Positions 23,727-35,029 of a stretch of 36,321 nt of DNA are shown in pieces. Below the pieces are notes generated by a model, which was not told the origin of the DNA, ran no database searches, and saw only the letters and a list, made by a program, of their open reading frames with translations. The stretch covers positions 1 to 36,321 of the forward strand of contig JAITFS010000227.1 of the NCBI GenBank assembly GCA_031281195.1, read 5' to 3'. This DNA comes from Oscillospiraceae bacterium. GTDB lineage: Bacteria; Bacillota; Clostridia; Oscillospirales; Oscillospiraceae. The translations under genes were made by a program, and so were the position numbers. Positions within the stretch are counted from its first letter, which is position 1; the number at the start of each line of letters is the position of its first letter.

Positions 23727-25619
23727 ATGAGTTTTCATTATTTATCAAATACACCACTTGAAAAAGCACTCGACGAATACATTAATATACTTATTAATAA
23801 TGGTATGAAATACAAAACAGAAATAATCCCTGTTATCAAATCATCAGGAAGAATCACAGCCACAGCAGTTTATGCAACATTTTGTTCACCACATTATAAT
23901 GCATCCGCAATGGATGGAATTGCTGTACTCGCAAGCGACACATTCGGTGCAAGCGAAACAACACCTATAACCCTCACAAAGCAGCAATACCAACACGTTG
24001 ACACCGGAGACCCTCTGCCTGATGGATATGATGCTGTTATTATGATTGAAGATGTTATAAACATAGACACAGGCGAAAACGGCGACATCAAGCTCTACGA
24101 GGCTATTTCACCGTGGTCACATATCAGACAAATCGGCGAGGATATTTGTGCAGGCGAGATGATTCTCACATCTTTTATGAAAATATCACCCTCCGCTGTA
24201 GGTGCGTTAATTGCCGGTGGAGTCAGCGAAGTGACAGTTATTAAACAACCAATCGTTGGTTTTATACCCACAGGTGACGAAATAGTGCCATCAAAAACAA
24301 TCCCAAAAACAGGGGAGATACCCGAGTTTAATTCTGCAATATTCTCAGCAATGCTAAGTAATTACGGTGCTGTACCAAAGGTTTACGACATTGTACCCGA
24401 CAATAAAGAGAAAATAAAAAACGCTCTTAAATCTGCGTTTAAAGAATGTGATATTGTCCTGCTTGGTGCAGGTTCTTCCGCAGGTAGAGAGGATTATTCT
24501 GTCTCAATAATCGGTGAAGTCGGTGAGGTTGTCTGTCACGGAATAGCGATAAAACCCGGCAAGCCCACAATTTTAGGGCATTATAAAGGTAAACCGGTGA
24601 TTGGACTCCCCGGATATCCGGTATCGGGAATAATTGTTCTCGATCAAATATTACGTCCAATTCTTGATTTATTTAACAAAACAGGAGTACGGAAGAAAAA
24701 ATACACCGAAGCAACATTATCAAAATCTATTGTTTCATCTCTGAAATACAAAGAGTTTGTACGTGTTCGTATGGGTTATGTTCAGGATAAGCTGATAGCC
24801 GCTCCACTTGGAGGTGGTAGTGGTGTTGTCACATCATTTATGCGTGCTGACGGTATAATTGAAGTGCCGCAAGGAGTTGAGGGTTATTCAAGTGGAGAAA
24901 TCATAAATGTGCGACTTCTGCGACCACTCGAGGAGCTGCAACAAAGCCTTGTTGTTATAGGTAGCCACGACCCTTTATTAGACGAGCTTGCAGATATTTT
25001 ACGTATAAAACATGGTGATATTTTGATGCGTTCTGCTCATGTTGGCAGTATGGGAGGCTTGCTTGCAATTCGTAACGGTCAAGCTCATATCGCAGGTATA
25101 CATCTGTTAGATGAAAAAACAGGTTTATACAATGAATCTTTTATAAAGAAAATGATTCCTGATGGAAATATACATTTAATTAAATGTGTAAAACGTCAGC
25201 AAGGTCTTATTGTGAAAAAAGGCAATCCTAATAATATAACAGGAATTGCCGATTTGAATAAAGATAATATAAGGTATGTAAACAGACAAAAAGGTTCAGG
25301 TACCAGAATACTGATTGATTATTTGTGCAAAAAAGAGGGCATAGACACAAGCGGGATTTACGGTTATGATAGGGAGGAGTTTACGCACACCTCAGTTGCA
25401 GCTTTAATAGCTTCGGACTCCGCAGACGTTGGACTCGGCATATATTCAGCAGCAAAACTCTATAATTTAGATTTTCTGCACATCTGCGACGAGGAATACG
25501 ACCTGCTAATCGCCGGCCACGCTTACAATCTCCCCATGGTGCAAAAATTATTAACAGAATTAAACTCCGACGAGTTTACAAAGAGATTAAACAACCTGGG
25601 CGGATATTGTAGGGATTAG
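23727..25619 (+). CDS. MoeA-like protein with C-terminal binding-protein-like domain
   Basis: A 630-residue two-part protein. The ORF track start (23631) reads through a repeat; ATG 23727 with AAAGG seven bases upstream is the credible start. Residues 1 to about 400 are a full MoeA (YNASAMDGIAV, DTGDPLPDGYDAVIM, PTGDEIV, GAGSSAGREDYS, GLPGYPVSGII). The rest resembles a type 2 periplasmic binding protein domain (GSHDPLLDELADILR, then NRQKGSGTRILID), without a signal peptide, so it works in the cytoplasm. Similar fusions are found beside ordinary moeA genes in anaerobes and may sense or select oxyanion or cofactor; this is inference. It probably forms a two-gene operon with the preceding moeA. 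Confidence 0.9.
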   Translation: MSFHYLSNTPLEKALDEYINILINNGMKYKTEIIPVIKSSGRITATAVYATFCSPHYNASAMDGIAVLASDTFGASETTPITLTKQQYQHVDTGDPLPDGYDAVIMIEDVINIDTGENGDIKLYEAISPWSHIRQIGEDICAGEMILTSFMKISPSAVGALIAGGVSEVTVIKQPIVGFIPTGDEIVPSKTIPKTGEIPEFNSAIFSAMLSNYGAVPKVYDIVPDNKEKIKNALKSAFKECDIVLLGAGSSAGREDYSVSIIGEVGEVVCHGIAIKPGKPTILGHYKGKPVIGLPGYPVSGIIVLDQILRPILDLFNKTGVRKKKYTEATLSKSIVSSLKYKEFVRVRMGYVQDKLIAAPLGGGSGVVTSFMRADGIIEVPQGVEGYSSGEIINVRLLRPLEELQQSLVVIGSHDPLLDELADILRIKHGDILMRSAHVGSMGGLLAIRNGQAHIAGIHLLDEKTGLYNESFIKKMIPDGNIHLIKCVKRQQGLIVKKGNPNNITGIADLNKDNIRYVNRQKGSGTRILIDYLCKKEGIDTSGIYGYDREEFTHTSVAALIASDSADVGLGIYSAAKLYNLDFLHICDEEYDLLIAGHAYNLPMVQKLLTELNSDEFTKRLNNLGGYCRD

Positions 25620-25626
25620 AGTGTTG

Positions 25627-25650
25627 TAGGGGTTGATGGCAATCCGCCAG
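25627..25650 (+). repeat. Decayed Family A palindrome
   Basis: TAGGGGTTGATGGCAATCCGCC keeps the left consensus and right arm, but the left arm no longer pairs fully. It lies just after the second moeA gene. Confidence 0.6.
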
Positions 25651-25681
25651 TGGGAATAGGGAGAAGGAGTGTATTTTTAAT

Positions 25682-26854
25682 ATGGATATTAGTTTTCTGT
25701 TGATTCTTGGTGTTATTTTGATACTTAGTGTCCTGTCGTGTAAGATAACAAGCAAAAGAGGATTACCACTGCTTGTTGGTTTTATATTGATTGGTATTAT
25801 TATAGGTAGAAATTTCGATTTTGTTTCAGTGGATAATGCCGTACAAATATGTAATTTCGCGTTAATGTTTATTATCTTCACAGGTGGATTTCAAACAGAT
25901 TTTTCCAGTGCGAAACCGGTTTTAGGTGTTTCTTCATTACTTACAGTAGCAGGCACTGCATTAACCGCAGGACTTGTCGCTGCATTTGCATATTTTATCC
26001 TTGGATTTGATTTTATGGCAGCTATGCTGCTTGGTGCTGTATTATCGGCAACAGATGCAGCATCGGTATTTTCTGTTCTAAACTCAAATAAATTAAAGTT
26101 AAAAAATAATCTTGGCTCAGTGCTGGAAATAGAAAGCGGCTCTAACGATCCGATTGCATATTTGCTGACAGTCGTATTTCTCGCATTTGCAACAGGAGAC
26201 TCAATCAACGTACCACTGCTTCTGCTTATTCAAGTTATAATAGGTGCAGCCGCAGGGTTCGCAATCGGATTTCTCGGTCGTCGAATGATAAACAGGCTCA
26301 ACTTAGAAATAAACGGTCTCTACGCCGTTTTGTTATGTGGTATCGCACTGCTGACTTATGGTTTATCAATACAATTCGGCGGAAATGGATTTTTAGCCGT
26401 ATATATCGGCGGCATAGTTCTCGGAAGCGGCAAGCTTGTTTATAAAGAGCATCTGTCAACTCTTTTCAGTTCTGTATCAATGCTGATGCAGATATTACTT
26501 TTTATAGTATTAGGAATATTATGGATACCGGAAGCATTTTTCACCGTGATGCTTGCTGGTCTAATAATTGCTGTTTTTATGATTTTTGTAGCTCGTCCTG
26601 CCGTCATTATTCTTATTCTGAAACCATTTAAGTACAAGATGAATGAAATCGCATTTGTTTCATGGGCAGGCTTAAGAGGTGCTTCATCAATAGTTTTTTC
26701 CACATATTTGCTATCCGCCGGGTTACCTTTTGCCGAATACATTTTCGGCGTTGTATTCTTTGTGTGCTTGTTATCAGTCGTACTGCAAGGCTCTCTCCTG
26801 GCAACTCTCGCCAAACGCCTAGGCTTAGTAATAAGCGAAAACGAAAAAGATTAG
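25682..26854 (+). CDS. CPA1-type Na+(K+)/H+ antiporter
   Basis: A 390-residue integral membrane protein exchanging Na+ or K+ for protons across the cytoplasmic membrane. About twelve hydrophobic segments cover nearly the whole length, beginning at ISFLLILGVILILS. The family core is visible in GAVLSATDAASVFSVLNS and in ESGSNDPIAYLLT, where the Asn-Asp pair marks the electroneutral CPA1 type. GLRGASSIVFSTYLL is also typical of NhaP2/CvrA relatives. Unlike CvrA there is no C-terminal TrkA-C or transporter-associated regulatory domain; the protein ends shortly after the last helix. AAGGAG stands 12 bp before the ATG. Ion specificity cannot be told from sequence. Confidence 0.88.
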   Translation: MDISFLLILGVILILSVLSCKITSKRGLPLLVGFILIGIIIGRNFDFVSVDNAVQICNFALMFIIFTGGFQTDFSSAKPVLGVSSLLTVAGTALTAGLVAAFAYFILGFDFMAAMLLGAVLSATDAASVFSVLNSNKLKLKNNLGSVLEIESGSNDPIAYLLTVVFLAFATGDSINVPLLLLIQVIIGAAAGFAIGFLGRRMINRLNLEINGLYAVLLCGIALLTYGLSIQFGGNGFLAVYIGGIVLGSGKLVYKEHLSTLFSSVSMLMQILLFIVLGILWIPEAFFTVMLAGLIIAVFMIFVARPAVIILILKPFKYKMNEIAFVSWAGLRGASSIVFSTYLLSAGLPFAEYIFGVVFFVCLLSVVLQGSLLATLAKRLGLVISENEKD

Positions 26855-26886
26855 TTATAATAATAACCTTTATTTGCAAGGCATTG

Positions 26887-26915
26887 GAACAAACCGTCAA
26901 AATGACGGTTTGTTC
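26887..26915. terminator. Strong hairpin after the antiporter gene
   Basis: GAACAAACCGTCA-AAA-TGACGGTTTGTTC is a perfect 13-bp stem 32 bp after the antiporter stop. There is no downstream T-run on the plus strand, so the terminator call is tentative; it may be a repeat or work on both strands. Confidence 0.5.
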
Positions 26916-26918
26916 GAG

Positions 26919-27032
26919 ATATTGGTGTATTTTTTCGGTTTCGTCAAGTGAAACCATGGACGGTGTAACGCCGAACCTCTGCACATGGATGTGCAGGCGT
27001 TCGGTAGAAACCGCTAAAAAATATACCAATAT
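26919..27032 (+). repeat. 113-bp structured palindromic element, copy 2
   Basis: Outer arms ATATTGGTGTATTTTTT and AAAAAATATACCAATAT are complementary. Inside, GGTTTC/GAAACC, CCGAAC/GTTCGG and CTGCAC-ATGGAT-GTGCAG form nested stems, and GGTG-TAA-CGCC a small hairpin. The unpaired CCATGGA is shared with the copy at 1134-1246, while several stem pairs differ on both sides. It stands between the antiporter and the tRNA-Phe 3' end. Confidence 0.75.
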
Positions 27033-27055
27033 TGAGAACATTTATTCTGTTTTTG

Positions 27056-27131
<76 letters not shown>

Positions 27132-27140
27132 ATGTTACGC

Positions 27141-27169
27141 ATTATAACTGATAGAGTTTTTTTCGTCAA
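27141..27169 (-). promoter_or_regulatory. Promoter of tRNA-Phe
   Basis: On the minus strand TTGACG (27169-27164), 17 bp, and a perfect TATAAT (27146-27141), 9 bp before the mature 5' end. The short leader fits a stable RNA gene. Confidence 0.85.
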
Positions 27170-27242
27170 CAGATTATTTTTCATTTTTTCGATTTCGTTA
27201 TAACTAAAATCTTATCCATAACTTAACCTTCACAAAAAAATG

Positions 27243-27271
27243 CTTGACATTGTGTCAAGATGTGTTAGAAT
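27243..27271 (+). promoter_or_regulatory. rpoBC promoter with palindrome over the -35 box
   Basis: Consensus TTGACA (27244-27249), 16 bp, extended -10 TGTTAGAAT (27263-27271). The -35 lies in the perfect palindrome CTTGACA-TTG-TGTCAAG (27243-27259). A leader of about 140 nt follows with no clear terminator or coding frame. Confidence 0.75.
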
Positions 27272-27416
27272 AGGAAGTTGTGTGCAAAAAATCCAGTGCC
27301 TTCAACGAACCCACCAAAAGCATAATATCATTTGTAGTAATTTTTGTCAATATAGCATAAAGAGAAAACTAACAACGTAGCCGCGAGTGTCGAGAAATCA
27401 AACTGAGGTGAAATAT

Positions 27417-30400
27417 ATGCCAAAAGATGTTCTTTATGGAAAAACCCTAAGAAAGAGTTACGCAAAAACTGAAGAAGTCAGAGAAATGCCAAATCTCCTT
27501 GAGATTCAAAAGCATTCCTATGGCTGGTTTTTTGAAACAGGACTTCGTGAAGTTTTTCGCGATGTCGCAGCAATAGTTGACCACACAGGCAGTCTCGAAC
27601 TGACATTCATCGACTTTAGTATGACTGATACACCAAAGTACTCGATTGAAGAATGTAAAGCACGAGACACAACGTATGCCGCACCAATCAAGGTCAGTGT
27701 ACGTTTACGCAACAGAGAAACTGAGGAAATTAAAGAGCAGGAAATCTTCATGGGTGATTTTCCGCTTATGACACATGCCGGTACATTTATTATAAATGGT
27801 GCAGAGCGTGTTGTTGTTTCTCAGATTATCCGCTCACCAAGCGTATACTTTGAGAAAAGAACTGACCTGAAAACCGCAATTACAATATATACAGCACAAC
27901 TAATCCCGTATCGTGGAGCATGGCTTGAGTTTGAAACTGATGCATCAGATGCATTTTACGCACGAATTGATAAAAACAGAAAACTATTAGTTTCATGGTT
28001 ATTAAGAGCAGTCGGAAAACAAACTGACGATGAGTTTTCCAAGCTTTCTACCTGCGGAGCAGAAAACGGAGCAGAAACAAATGCACAACTTACAGAAATC
28101 TTCGGCGATGATGAACGAATCCGTGCAACTATTGAAAAAGACACATGCGCAACAGCCGACGAAGCACTTATCGAACTGTACAGAAGACTACGCCCCGGAG
28201 ACCCGCCAACTGTAGAAAGTGCTCAAACATTACTAAATAACTTGTTCTTTGATTCACGCCGTTATGATATTTCAACTGTTGGGCGTTATAAGTTTAATAA
28301 AAAACTTGCATTATGGTCAAGACTTATAAACCAAGTTTTAACAAGACCGATTACCAATCCGTTAACCGGTGAAATAGTAGCAGAAACAGGGGAGCGAATC
28401 ACTCGCGCTCGTGCCATTGAGATTGACAGACTAGGTGTAAATGATGCTTTTGTTAGTGTAGACGGACGTGAGGTCAAGATTTTTTCAAACGGAATGGTAG
28501 AGCTTAATGGTTTTGTCGATTTTGACCCACTTGCCGAGCTTGGAATAAAAGAAAGAGTCAGATTTATCAAGCTTCGTGAGCTTTTAGAAAACTTTGAAGG
28601 CGAAGACCTTAAAGAAGCAATTACTGACAATATCGACTCGCTTATTCCAAAACATCTAATTCCTGATGATATTTTCGCATCGGTTAACTACCTTAACTGT
28701 ATCACTCATGGAATCGGCGAACCGGATGACATTGACCACCTTGGTAACAGACGTTTAAGAAGTGTTGGTGAGCTGCTCCAAAATCAATTCCGTGTTGGTT
28801 TTTCAAGAATGGAGCGTGTTATCCGCGAAAGAATGACACTTCAAGATTTGGATATTATCACGCCACAATCACTGATAAATATCAGACCTGTCACAGCAGC
28901 GGTAAAAGAGTTTTTCGGATCGTCACCACTGTCACAATTTATGGATCAAACAAACCCGCTTGCAGAATTAACACATAAACGCCGTTTATCCGCTTTAGGT
29001 CCCGGTGGTTTGTCCAGAGAACGTGCAAGCTTTGACGTTCGTGACGTTCACTACAGTCACTACGGGCGTATGTGTCCGATTGAAACGCCGGAAGGTCCAA
29101 ACATTGGTCTTATATCTTATCTTTCATCTTATGCCCGTGTAAACGAATACGGATTTATAGTTGCACCATTCAGAAAAGTTGACAAAAAAACTTTATGCGT
29201 AACAGATGAGGTTGTTTATTTAACAGCTGATATGGAGGATAATTACATCATTGCTCAAGCAACAGAACCACTCGGTAAGGACGGTTTGCTCCTAAACGAG
29301 CGTATAACTTGCCGTCATCGTGATGAAATCTTAGAGGTTGATCGTGATATGATTGACTTCCTGGACGTTTCACCGAGTATGATGGTATCTATCGCAACAG
29401 CCATGATTCCGTTTTTAGAAAACGACGATGCAAACCGTGCTCTTATGGGTGCAAACATGCAGCGTCAGGCAGTGCCGCTCTTAATACCGGAAGCACCGAT
29501 AGTTGCAACAGGTATCGAGCATAAATGTGCTGTTGACTCAACCGTTGTTGTTGCCGCACCGGGTGAAGGTGAGGTTACTTATGTATCATCAACAAATATT
29601 CGTATAAAATATGATGATAAGGACATTGGTGTTGTTGACCACGAGCTTGCGAAGTTTTCTCGCAGTAACCAGGGTACATGCACAACACAGCGCCCGATTG
29701 TATCTGTTGGTGACCGCGTTACAAAGGACGAGATTATCGCAGACGGCCCATCCACATGTAACGGCGAGATTTCTCTCGGAAAAAACATTCTCGTTGGGTT
29801 TATGACATGGGAAGGCTACAACTACGAGGATGCTATTCTTATAAATGAACGCCTTGCGATGGACGACGTTTTCACATCAATACATATTGAAGAGCATGAG
29901 ATAGATGCCCGCGATACAAAACTAGGTCCGGAAGAAATCACACGTGATATCCCGGGTGTTGGTGAGGATGCTCTGCGTTATCTTGATGAAAACGGTATCA
30001 TATTTATAGGTGCCGAGGTGCAAGCAGGTGATATTTTAGTCGGTAAGGTCACACCAAAGGGTGAAACAGACTTAACACCGGAGGAAAGACTGCTCCGTGC
30101 GATTTTCGGTGAAAAAGCACGTGAGGTTCGTGATACATCTCTAAAAGTACCACATGGCGAAAGTGGAATTGTTGTTGACGTAAAGGTTTTCACAAGAAAA
30201 AATGGCGACGAACTAAATCCCGGTGTTAACATGGTTGTTCGTTGTTATATTGCTCACAAAAGAAAAATCAGTGTCGGTGATAAAATGGCAGGCCGTCACG
30301 GTAATAAAGGTGTTGTTTCACGTATATTACCAAAAGAGGATATGCCATACATGCCTGACGGTACATCACTTGATATTATTCTTAATCCGCTAGGAGTTCC

Positions 30401-31220
30401 GTCACGTATGAATATCGGACAGGTTCTTGAGGTTCACCTTGGTTACGCTGCAAAAACTCTAGGTTGGAATGTTGCAACACCAATATTTAACGGTGCAAAC
30501 GAACAAGATATTTGGGACACCTTAAAACATGCAGGATTACGTGAAGACGGTAAAAGTATTCTCTACGACGGGCGAACAGGTGAGCCGTTTGACAACCCTG
30601 TCACAGTCGGTTATGTATACTTCCTCAAGCTCCACCACCTTGTTGACGACAAAATTCACGCACGTTCAACAGGACCTTACAGCTTGGTCACACAGCAACC
30701 GCTAGGTGGTAAGGCACAGTTTGGCGGTCAACGTTTCGGTGAGATGGAGGTTTGGGCACTAGAAGCTTATGGTGCTGCATACACCTTGCAAGAAATCCTT
30801 ACTGTCAAATCCGACGACGTTATGGGTCGTGTAAGGACTTATGAAGCAATAGTTAAAGGTCTTAATATTCCAAAACCCGGTGTGCCGGAGTCCTTTAAGG
30901 TTCTGGTTAAGGAATTACAATCACTATGTCTTGATGTGCGTGTTCTTGATGAAAACGGCATGAAGATTGACCTCAAGGGTGAAGAATACGAAAACCAAAA
31001 CGATGCCTTCCGTGACGATAGCCAATACCAGCAGGGTAATGAGGAAGCATTTATAAGACGCGGGTACTCGGTACACGATGCTGATGAAGCTCCCGGCGGA
31101 TATGACGAAGGTTACGAGGAAGAGGAAGAAACAGACAGTGAGTTGGAATCTGCTCTCGAAGAGGAGTTTGGAGACTTTATTGATTTCGATCAAAGTGGAG
31201 ATAAGGAGGAAACTGAATAA
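27417..31220 (+). CDS. rpoB: RNA polymerase beta subunit
   Basis: A 1267-residue catalytic subunit of RNA polymerase. The ATG at 27417 has GAGGTG six bases upstream; the GTG at 27387 in the ORF track is rejected. The rifampicin pocket reads [20 protein letters not shown] followed by ALGPGGL, with the residues most often changed in resistance in their sensitive form. Downstream are [21 protein letters not shown]-type sequence in RHGNKGVVS, and the C-terminal [19 protein letters not shown]. The end is strongly acidic ([15 protein letters not shown]), a feature of several Clostridia. The gene is not preceded by rplJ-rplL as in many bacteria but has its own promoter beside tRNA-Phe. The stop overlaps the rpoC start by 1 bp. 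Confidence 0.99.
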   Translation: MPKDVLYGKTLRKSYAKTEEVREMPNLLEIQKHSYGWFFETGLREVFRDVAAIVDHTGSLELTFIDFSMTDTPKYSIEECKARDTTYAAPIKVSVRLRNRETEEIKEQEIFMGDFPLMTHAGTFIINGAERVVVSQIIRSPSVYFEKRTDLKTAITIYTAQLIPYRGAWLEFETDASDAFYARIDKNRKLLVSWLLRAVGKQTDDEFSKLSTCGAENGAETNAQLTEIFGDDERIRATIEKDTCATADEALIELYRRLRPGDPPTVESAQTLLNNLFFDSRRYDISTVGRYKFNKKLALWSRLINQVLTRPITNPLTGEIVAETGERITRARAIEIDRLGVNDAFVSVDGREVKIFSNGMVELNGFVDFDPLAELGIKERVRFIKLRELLENFEGEDLKEAITDNIDSLIPKHLIPDDIFASVNYLNCITHGIGEPDDIDHLGNRRLRSVGELLQNQFRVGFSRMERVIRERMTLQDLDIITPQSLINIRPVTAAVKEFFGSSPLSQFMDQTNPLAELTHKRRLSALGPGGLSRERASFDVRDVHYSHYGRMCPIETPEGPNIGLISYLSSYARVNEYGFIVAPFRKVDKKTLCVTDEVVYLTADMEDNYIIAQATEPLGKDGLLLNERITCRHRDEILEVDRDMIDFLDVSPSMMVSIATAMIPFLENDDANRALMGANMQRQAVPLLIPEAPIVATGIEHKCAVDSTVVVAAPGEGEVTYVSSTNIRIKYDDKDIGVVDHELAKFSRSNQGTCTTQRPIVSVGDRVTKDEIIADGPSTCNGEISLGKNILVGFMTWEGYNYEDAILINERLAMDDVFTSIHIEEHEIDARDTKLGPEEITRDIPGVGEDALRYLDENGIIFIGAEVQAGDILVGKVTPKGETDLTPEERLLRAIFGEKAREVRDTSLKVPHGESGIVVDVKVFTRKNGDELNPGVNMVVRCYIAHKRKISVGDKMAGRHGNKGVVSRILPKEDMPYMPDGTSLDIILNPLGVPSRMNIGQVLEVHLGYAAKTLGWNVATPIFNGANEQDIWDTLKHAGLREDGKSILYDGRTGEPFDNPVTVGYVYFLKLHHLVDDKIHARSTGPYSLVTQQPLGGKAQFGGQRFGEMEVWALEAYGAAYTLQEILTVKSDDVMGRVRTYEAIVKGLNIPKPGVPESFKVLVKELQSLCLDVRVLDENGMKIDLKGEEYENQNDAFRDDSQYQQGNEEAFIRRGYSVHDADEAPGGYDEGYEEEEETDSELESALEEEFGDFIDFDQSGDKEETE

Positions 31221-34200
31221 TGAGCTTCTTACCTTTTGATGCAATGCAAATAGGACTTGCCTCCCCGGAAATGATACGCACATGGTCAAGCGGGGAAGTA
31301 AAAAAACCTGAAACAATCAACTACAGAACATTAAAGCCTGAACGTGACGGATTATTCTGCGAAAGAATATTCGGACCGTCAAAGGACTGGGAATGTCACT
31401 GCGGTAAGTTTAAGAAAATCCGCTACAAAGGGAAAATCTGCGACCGTTGTGGTGTTGAGATTACAAAATCAAATGTTCGCCGTGAGCGAATGGGTCATAT
31501 CGACCTTGCAGCACCTGTATCTCATATTTGGTACTTTAAAGGAATCCCGTCAAGAATGGGATTACTGCTCGACATAACACCACGCGTGCTTGAAAAAGTG
31601 CTGTATTTCGCAACATATATAGTTATTGATGAGGGTGATACACCACTCAAGAAAAATCAGATTCTCACAGAAAAAGAATATCGTGAAATGCGTGAGAAAT
31701 ATGAAGATGACTTTAGAGCCGGAATGGGTGCAGAAGCAATACGTGATCTTTTATTAGATTTAGATATTGAAGCATTTTCCGAGCAACTAAAAATCGAGGT
31801 TAAAGCAGCTACAGGTCAGAAAAAAGCAAAGCTTGTCAAACGTCTTGAAGTTGTCGAAGCGTTCCGCACATCAGGAAATGACCCGACATGGATGATTATT
31901 GACACACTTCCTGTTATTCCGCCTGAAATTCGTCCGATGGTTCAGCTTGACGGTGGACGTTTTGCAACATCAGACCTTAACGACCTATACAGACGTGTTA
32001 TCAACAGAAATAACCGCTTAAAAAGGCTTATTCAGCTTCAAGCTCCCGATATTATCGTAAGAAACGAAAAAAGAATGTTACAGGAAGCCGTTGATGCTCT
32101 TATTGATAATGGCAGACGCGGACGTCCGGTTACAGGTGCAAACTCCAGAGCGTTAAAATCCTTATCAGATATGCTCAAGGGTAAGCAAGGCAGATTTAGA
32201 CAAAACCTTCTTGGAAAACGTGTTGATTATTCGGGACGAAGTGTTATTGTTGTAGGCCCTGAGTTAAAGCTTTATCAGTGCGGTGTACCTAAAGAAATGG
32301 CAATCGAGCTTTTCAGACCGTTTGTTATGAAAAAACTCGTTGAAGACGGTAATGCAAGCAACATCAAATCCGCTAAGAAAATGGTTGATAAAGGTGTTAC
32401 ACATGTTTGGGATGCTCTTGAGGTTGTCATAAAAGACCACCCTGTACTTCTAAACAGAGCACCTACATTGCACAGACTGGGAATACAAGCGTTTGAACCT
32501 GTGCTGGTTGAAGGTCGTGCGCTTATGCTTCACCCGCTCGTTTGCTCAGCTTATAATGCTGACTTTGACGGTGACCAGATGGCAATTCACGTTCCGCTAT
32601 CGGCAGAAGCACAAGCAGAAGCCAGAATCTTGATGCTTTCTGCAAACAATCTCTTGCATCCAAAGGATGGTCATCCTGTTACAGTTCCGACACATGATAT
32701 GATTCTTGGTTCATATTATTTAACATTTCTTAGAGAAGATGAGCATGGTGCAGGGAAGTTCTTTGTTTCACCAAATGAAGCCCTAATGGCATATCAATGT
32801 GGTGATGTAAATGTACATGCTCCGATAAATGTTCGTATTACAAAAGAAATAAATGGTGAGCTACGATACAAAACTGTTAAAACAACAGTTGGTAGAATTA
32901 TTTTTAACGAACCTCTGCCACAGGATTTAGGTTATGTTGACAGAACTAATCCCGATAATATTTTCGAATATGAAATCGACTTTAGAACGGATAAAAAAGA
33001 ACTCGAAAGAATTATTGAACGTTGCATAGCAAAGCATGGTTTTACAAGGTCTGCATCTGTTCTTGACAAAATCAAGGCTCTTGGATTTAAGTTCTCAACA
33101 CAAGGTGCAATTACAATCTCAATCGCTGATATGACAGTTCCCGATGCCAAGTGGGAGCTAATCAGACAAACCGAGAAAAAAGTTATTGAAATTGAAAATC
33201 ACTACAAGCGTGGATTTATCACTGATGATGAACGTTACCGCCTTGTTGTTGACGAGTGGGAAAGAACAACATCAGAGGTTACCGCCGCTCTTGCCAACAC
33301 TCTTGACGAGTTTAATCCTGTTAAGATGATGGCAGCATCAGGAGCAAGAGGTAGTGAGAATCAAATCAGACAGCTTGCAGGTATGAGGGGGCTTGTACAA
33401 AATACAATCGGACGTACAATCGAAATCCCGATTAAAGCAAACTTCCGTGAGGGTCTCACAGTTCTTGAATACTTTGTATCCTCCAGAGGTGCAAGAAAGG
33501 GTCTTGCAGATACAGCACTTCGTACTGCTGACTCAGGTTACCTCACACGCCGTCTGGTCGACGTTTCGCAAGATGTTATTGTACGTGAAAAAGACTGCGG
33601 AACTCATGAAGGTATTGTCGCACGGGAGGTCTACGAAGAAGGCAAGGGTGTAATTTCAACATTTGGTGCTGTAATTCACGGACGTTTTCCTGCAAATGAT
33701 ATAGTTGACGAAAAAACCGGTGAATTACTCTTTACACGTAGCCACATGCTTATAAACAGTGATTCGATTAAGCTCCTGGAGCGTGGTATTGATTCTGTTA
33801 TAGTCCGTACCGCAATGGATTGTGAATCCCGTAGTGGTATCTGTGCAATGTGTTACGGTATAAACCTTGCAACCGGAACAGGCGTTTCTATCGGTGAAGC
33901 TGTTGGTGTTATCGCTGCTCAATCAATTGGTGAGCCGGGTACACAGCTTACAATGAGAACATTCCACACCGGTGGTATAACAGGTGACGACATAACGCAA
34001 GGTCTTCCACGTGTTGAGGAGCTATTTGAAGCACGTAAGCCTAAGAAAATGGCAATTTTGTCAGAAATTGACGGTTTAATTGAAATTGAAGAAACAAGAA
34101 GAAATGCAATAATTTCAATATCAGTCATAAATCAAGAATCCGGTGATGTCCGCGCATACCAAACACCATATTTCTCAGGTATCAGAGTGAAAAACGGTGA

Positions 34201-34837
34201 TACTGTTAAAGCAGGTGACAAGCTTACCGACGGTGCTCTTAATCCACATGACATCATGCGTATTCTCGGTAAAGCCGCAACCCAGGCTTATATAATCTCT
34301 GAGGTGCAAATCGTTTACCGTCAGCAAGGTGTTGACATCAACGATAAACATATTGAAGTCATAGTTCGTCAAATGATGAGAAAAGTTAAAATCGAGGACG
34401 GTGGCGATACAGATTTACTTGCAGGTATGACTGTTAATTCTGACGAGTTTAAGGCTGCAAATGCAGCAATAACAAAAAGAATTGAAGAAGGTGAAGAGGA
34501 GCTTCGCTGCGCTGATGCTTCACCACTTCTTATGGGTATCACAAAAGCATCACTCGCAACCGAGTCCTTCTTGTCTGCCGCATCCTTCCAGGAGACAACA
34601 AAAGTCTTGACTGAGGCTGCAATTAAAGGTAAGGTAGACAGACTCACCGGTCTTAAGGAAAACGTTATTATCGGTAAGCTCGTTCCTGCAGGTAGTGGAC
34701 TTGCCATATACCGTAAATTCGACAGCGACATTGAATACGGCGGAAAGAGTTACACACTCACAGGCTACGAGGGTAATTATGATTATGATGATGATGTTGA
34801 CACATCAGTTCTCATCGGCTACGGCAACGCTCTATAA
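31220..34837 (+). CDS. rpoC: RNA polymerase beta' subunit
   Basis: A 1205-residue catalytic subunit of RNA polymerase. TAATG overlap with rpoB and AAGGAGG ten bases upstream imply coupled translation. The N-terminal zinc finger is visible ([20 protein letters not shown]), followed by the active-site [14 protein letters not shown], in which the three Asp bind the catalytic magnesium. The bridge helix and trigger-loop region contain [20 protein letters not shown] and [12 protein letters not shown]. The second zinc site includes [13 protein letters not shown]. The length and the absence of large lineage-specific inserts fit Bacillota. Three tandem repeats separate it from rpsL. Confidence 0.99.
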   Translation: MSFLPFDAMQIGLASPEMIRTWSSGEVKKPETINYRTLKPERDGLFCERIFGPSKDWECHCGKFKKIRYKGKICDRCGVEITKSNVRRERMGHIDLAAPVSHIWYFKGIPSRMGLLLDITPRVLEKVLYFATYIVIDEGDTPLKKNQILTEKEYREMREKYEDDFRAGMGAEAIRDLLLDLDIEAFSEQLKIEVKAATGQKKAKLVKRLEVVEAFRTSGNDPTWMIIDTLPVIPPEIRPMVQLDGGRFATSDLNDLYRRVINRNNRLKRLIQLQAPDIIVRNEKRMLQEAVDALIDNGRRGRPVTGANSRALKSLSDMLKGKQGRFRQNLLGKRVDYSGRSVIVVGPELKLYQCGVPKEMAIELFRPFVMKKLVEDGNASNIKSAKKMVDKGVTHVWDALEVVIKDHPVLLNRAPTLHRLGIQAFEPVLVEGRALMLHPLVCSAYNADFDGDQMAIHVPLSAEAQAEARILMLSANNLLHPKDGHPVTVPTHDMILGSYYLTFLREDEHGAGKFFVSPNEALMAYQCGDVNVHAPINVRITKEINGELRYKTVKTTVGRIIFNEPLPQDLGYVDRTNPDNIFEYEIDFRTDKKELERIIERCIAKHGFTRSASVLDKIKALGFKFSTQGAITISIADMTVPDAKWELIRQTEKKVIEIENHYKRGFITDDERYRLVVDEWERTTSEVTAALANTLDEFNPVKMMAASGARGSENQIRQLAGMRGLVQNTIGRTIEIPIKANFREGLTVLEYFVSSRGARKGLADTALRTADSGYLTRRLVDVSQDVIVREKDCGTHEGIVAREVYEEGKGVISTFGAVIHGRFPANDIVDEKTGELLFTRSHMLINSDSIKLLERGIDSVIVRTAMDCESRSGICAMCYGINLATGTGVSIGEAVGVIAAQSIGEPGTQLTMRTFHTGGITGDDITQGLPRVEELFEARKPKKMAILSEIDGLIEIEETRRNAIISISVINQESGDVRAYQTPYFSGIRVKNGDTVKAGDKLTDGALNPHDIMRILGKAATQAYIISEVQIVYRQQGVDINDKHIEVIVRQMMRKVKIEDGGDTDLLAGMTVNSDEFKAANAAITKRIEEGEEELRCADASPLLMGITKASLATESFLSAASFQETTKVLTEAAIKGKVDRLTGLKENVIIGKLVPAGSGLAIYRKFDSDIEYGGKSYTLTGYEGNYDYDDDVDTSVLIGYGNAL

Positions 34838-34848
34838 GAGTTATTCGT

Positions 34849-34980
34849 AAATCCATGTAGGGGACGTGCCCTGCGCGTCCCGCGATATAAACAAATCCAT
34901 GTAGGAGAAATACCCTGCATGTCCGGAAATACAAACAAATCCATGTAGGGGACGTGCCCTGCGCGTCCCGCGATATATAG
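34849..34980 (+). repeat. Three 44-bp tandem repeats with Family A palindromes, rpoC-rpsL spacer
   Basis: Units at 34849-34892, 34893-34936 and 34937-34980 each begin AAATCCATGTAGG. The first and third share 41 identical bases with an intact palindrome, while the middle one is diverged in the arms (TAGGAGAAATACCCTGCATG). The array makes up most of the 192-bp spacer; no promoter is evident within it. Confidence 0.9.
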
Positions 34981-35029
34981 GAATCTATGTTATATAGGAA
35001 AAACAAAAACAGAAGAAAGGAGGGAAATA

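Noticed and set aside
26887-26915. Confident intrinsic terminator after the antiporter
   Set aside because: The stem is perfect but no T-run follows on the plus strand, so only a tentative call is kept.
27387-27416. GTG start ten codons upstream for rpoB
   Set aside because: There is no ribosome binding site; GAGGTG is placed for ATG 27417, which gives the usual N-terminus.
34849-34980. Tandem 44-bp units as a CRISPR array
   Set aside because: There are only three units, the whole unit is repeated rather than alternating with unique spacers, and there are no cas genes.
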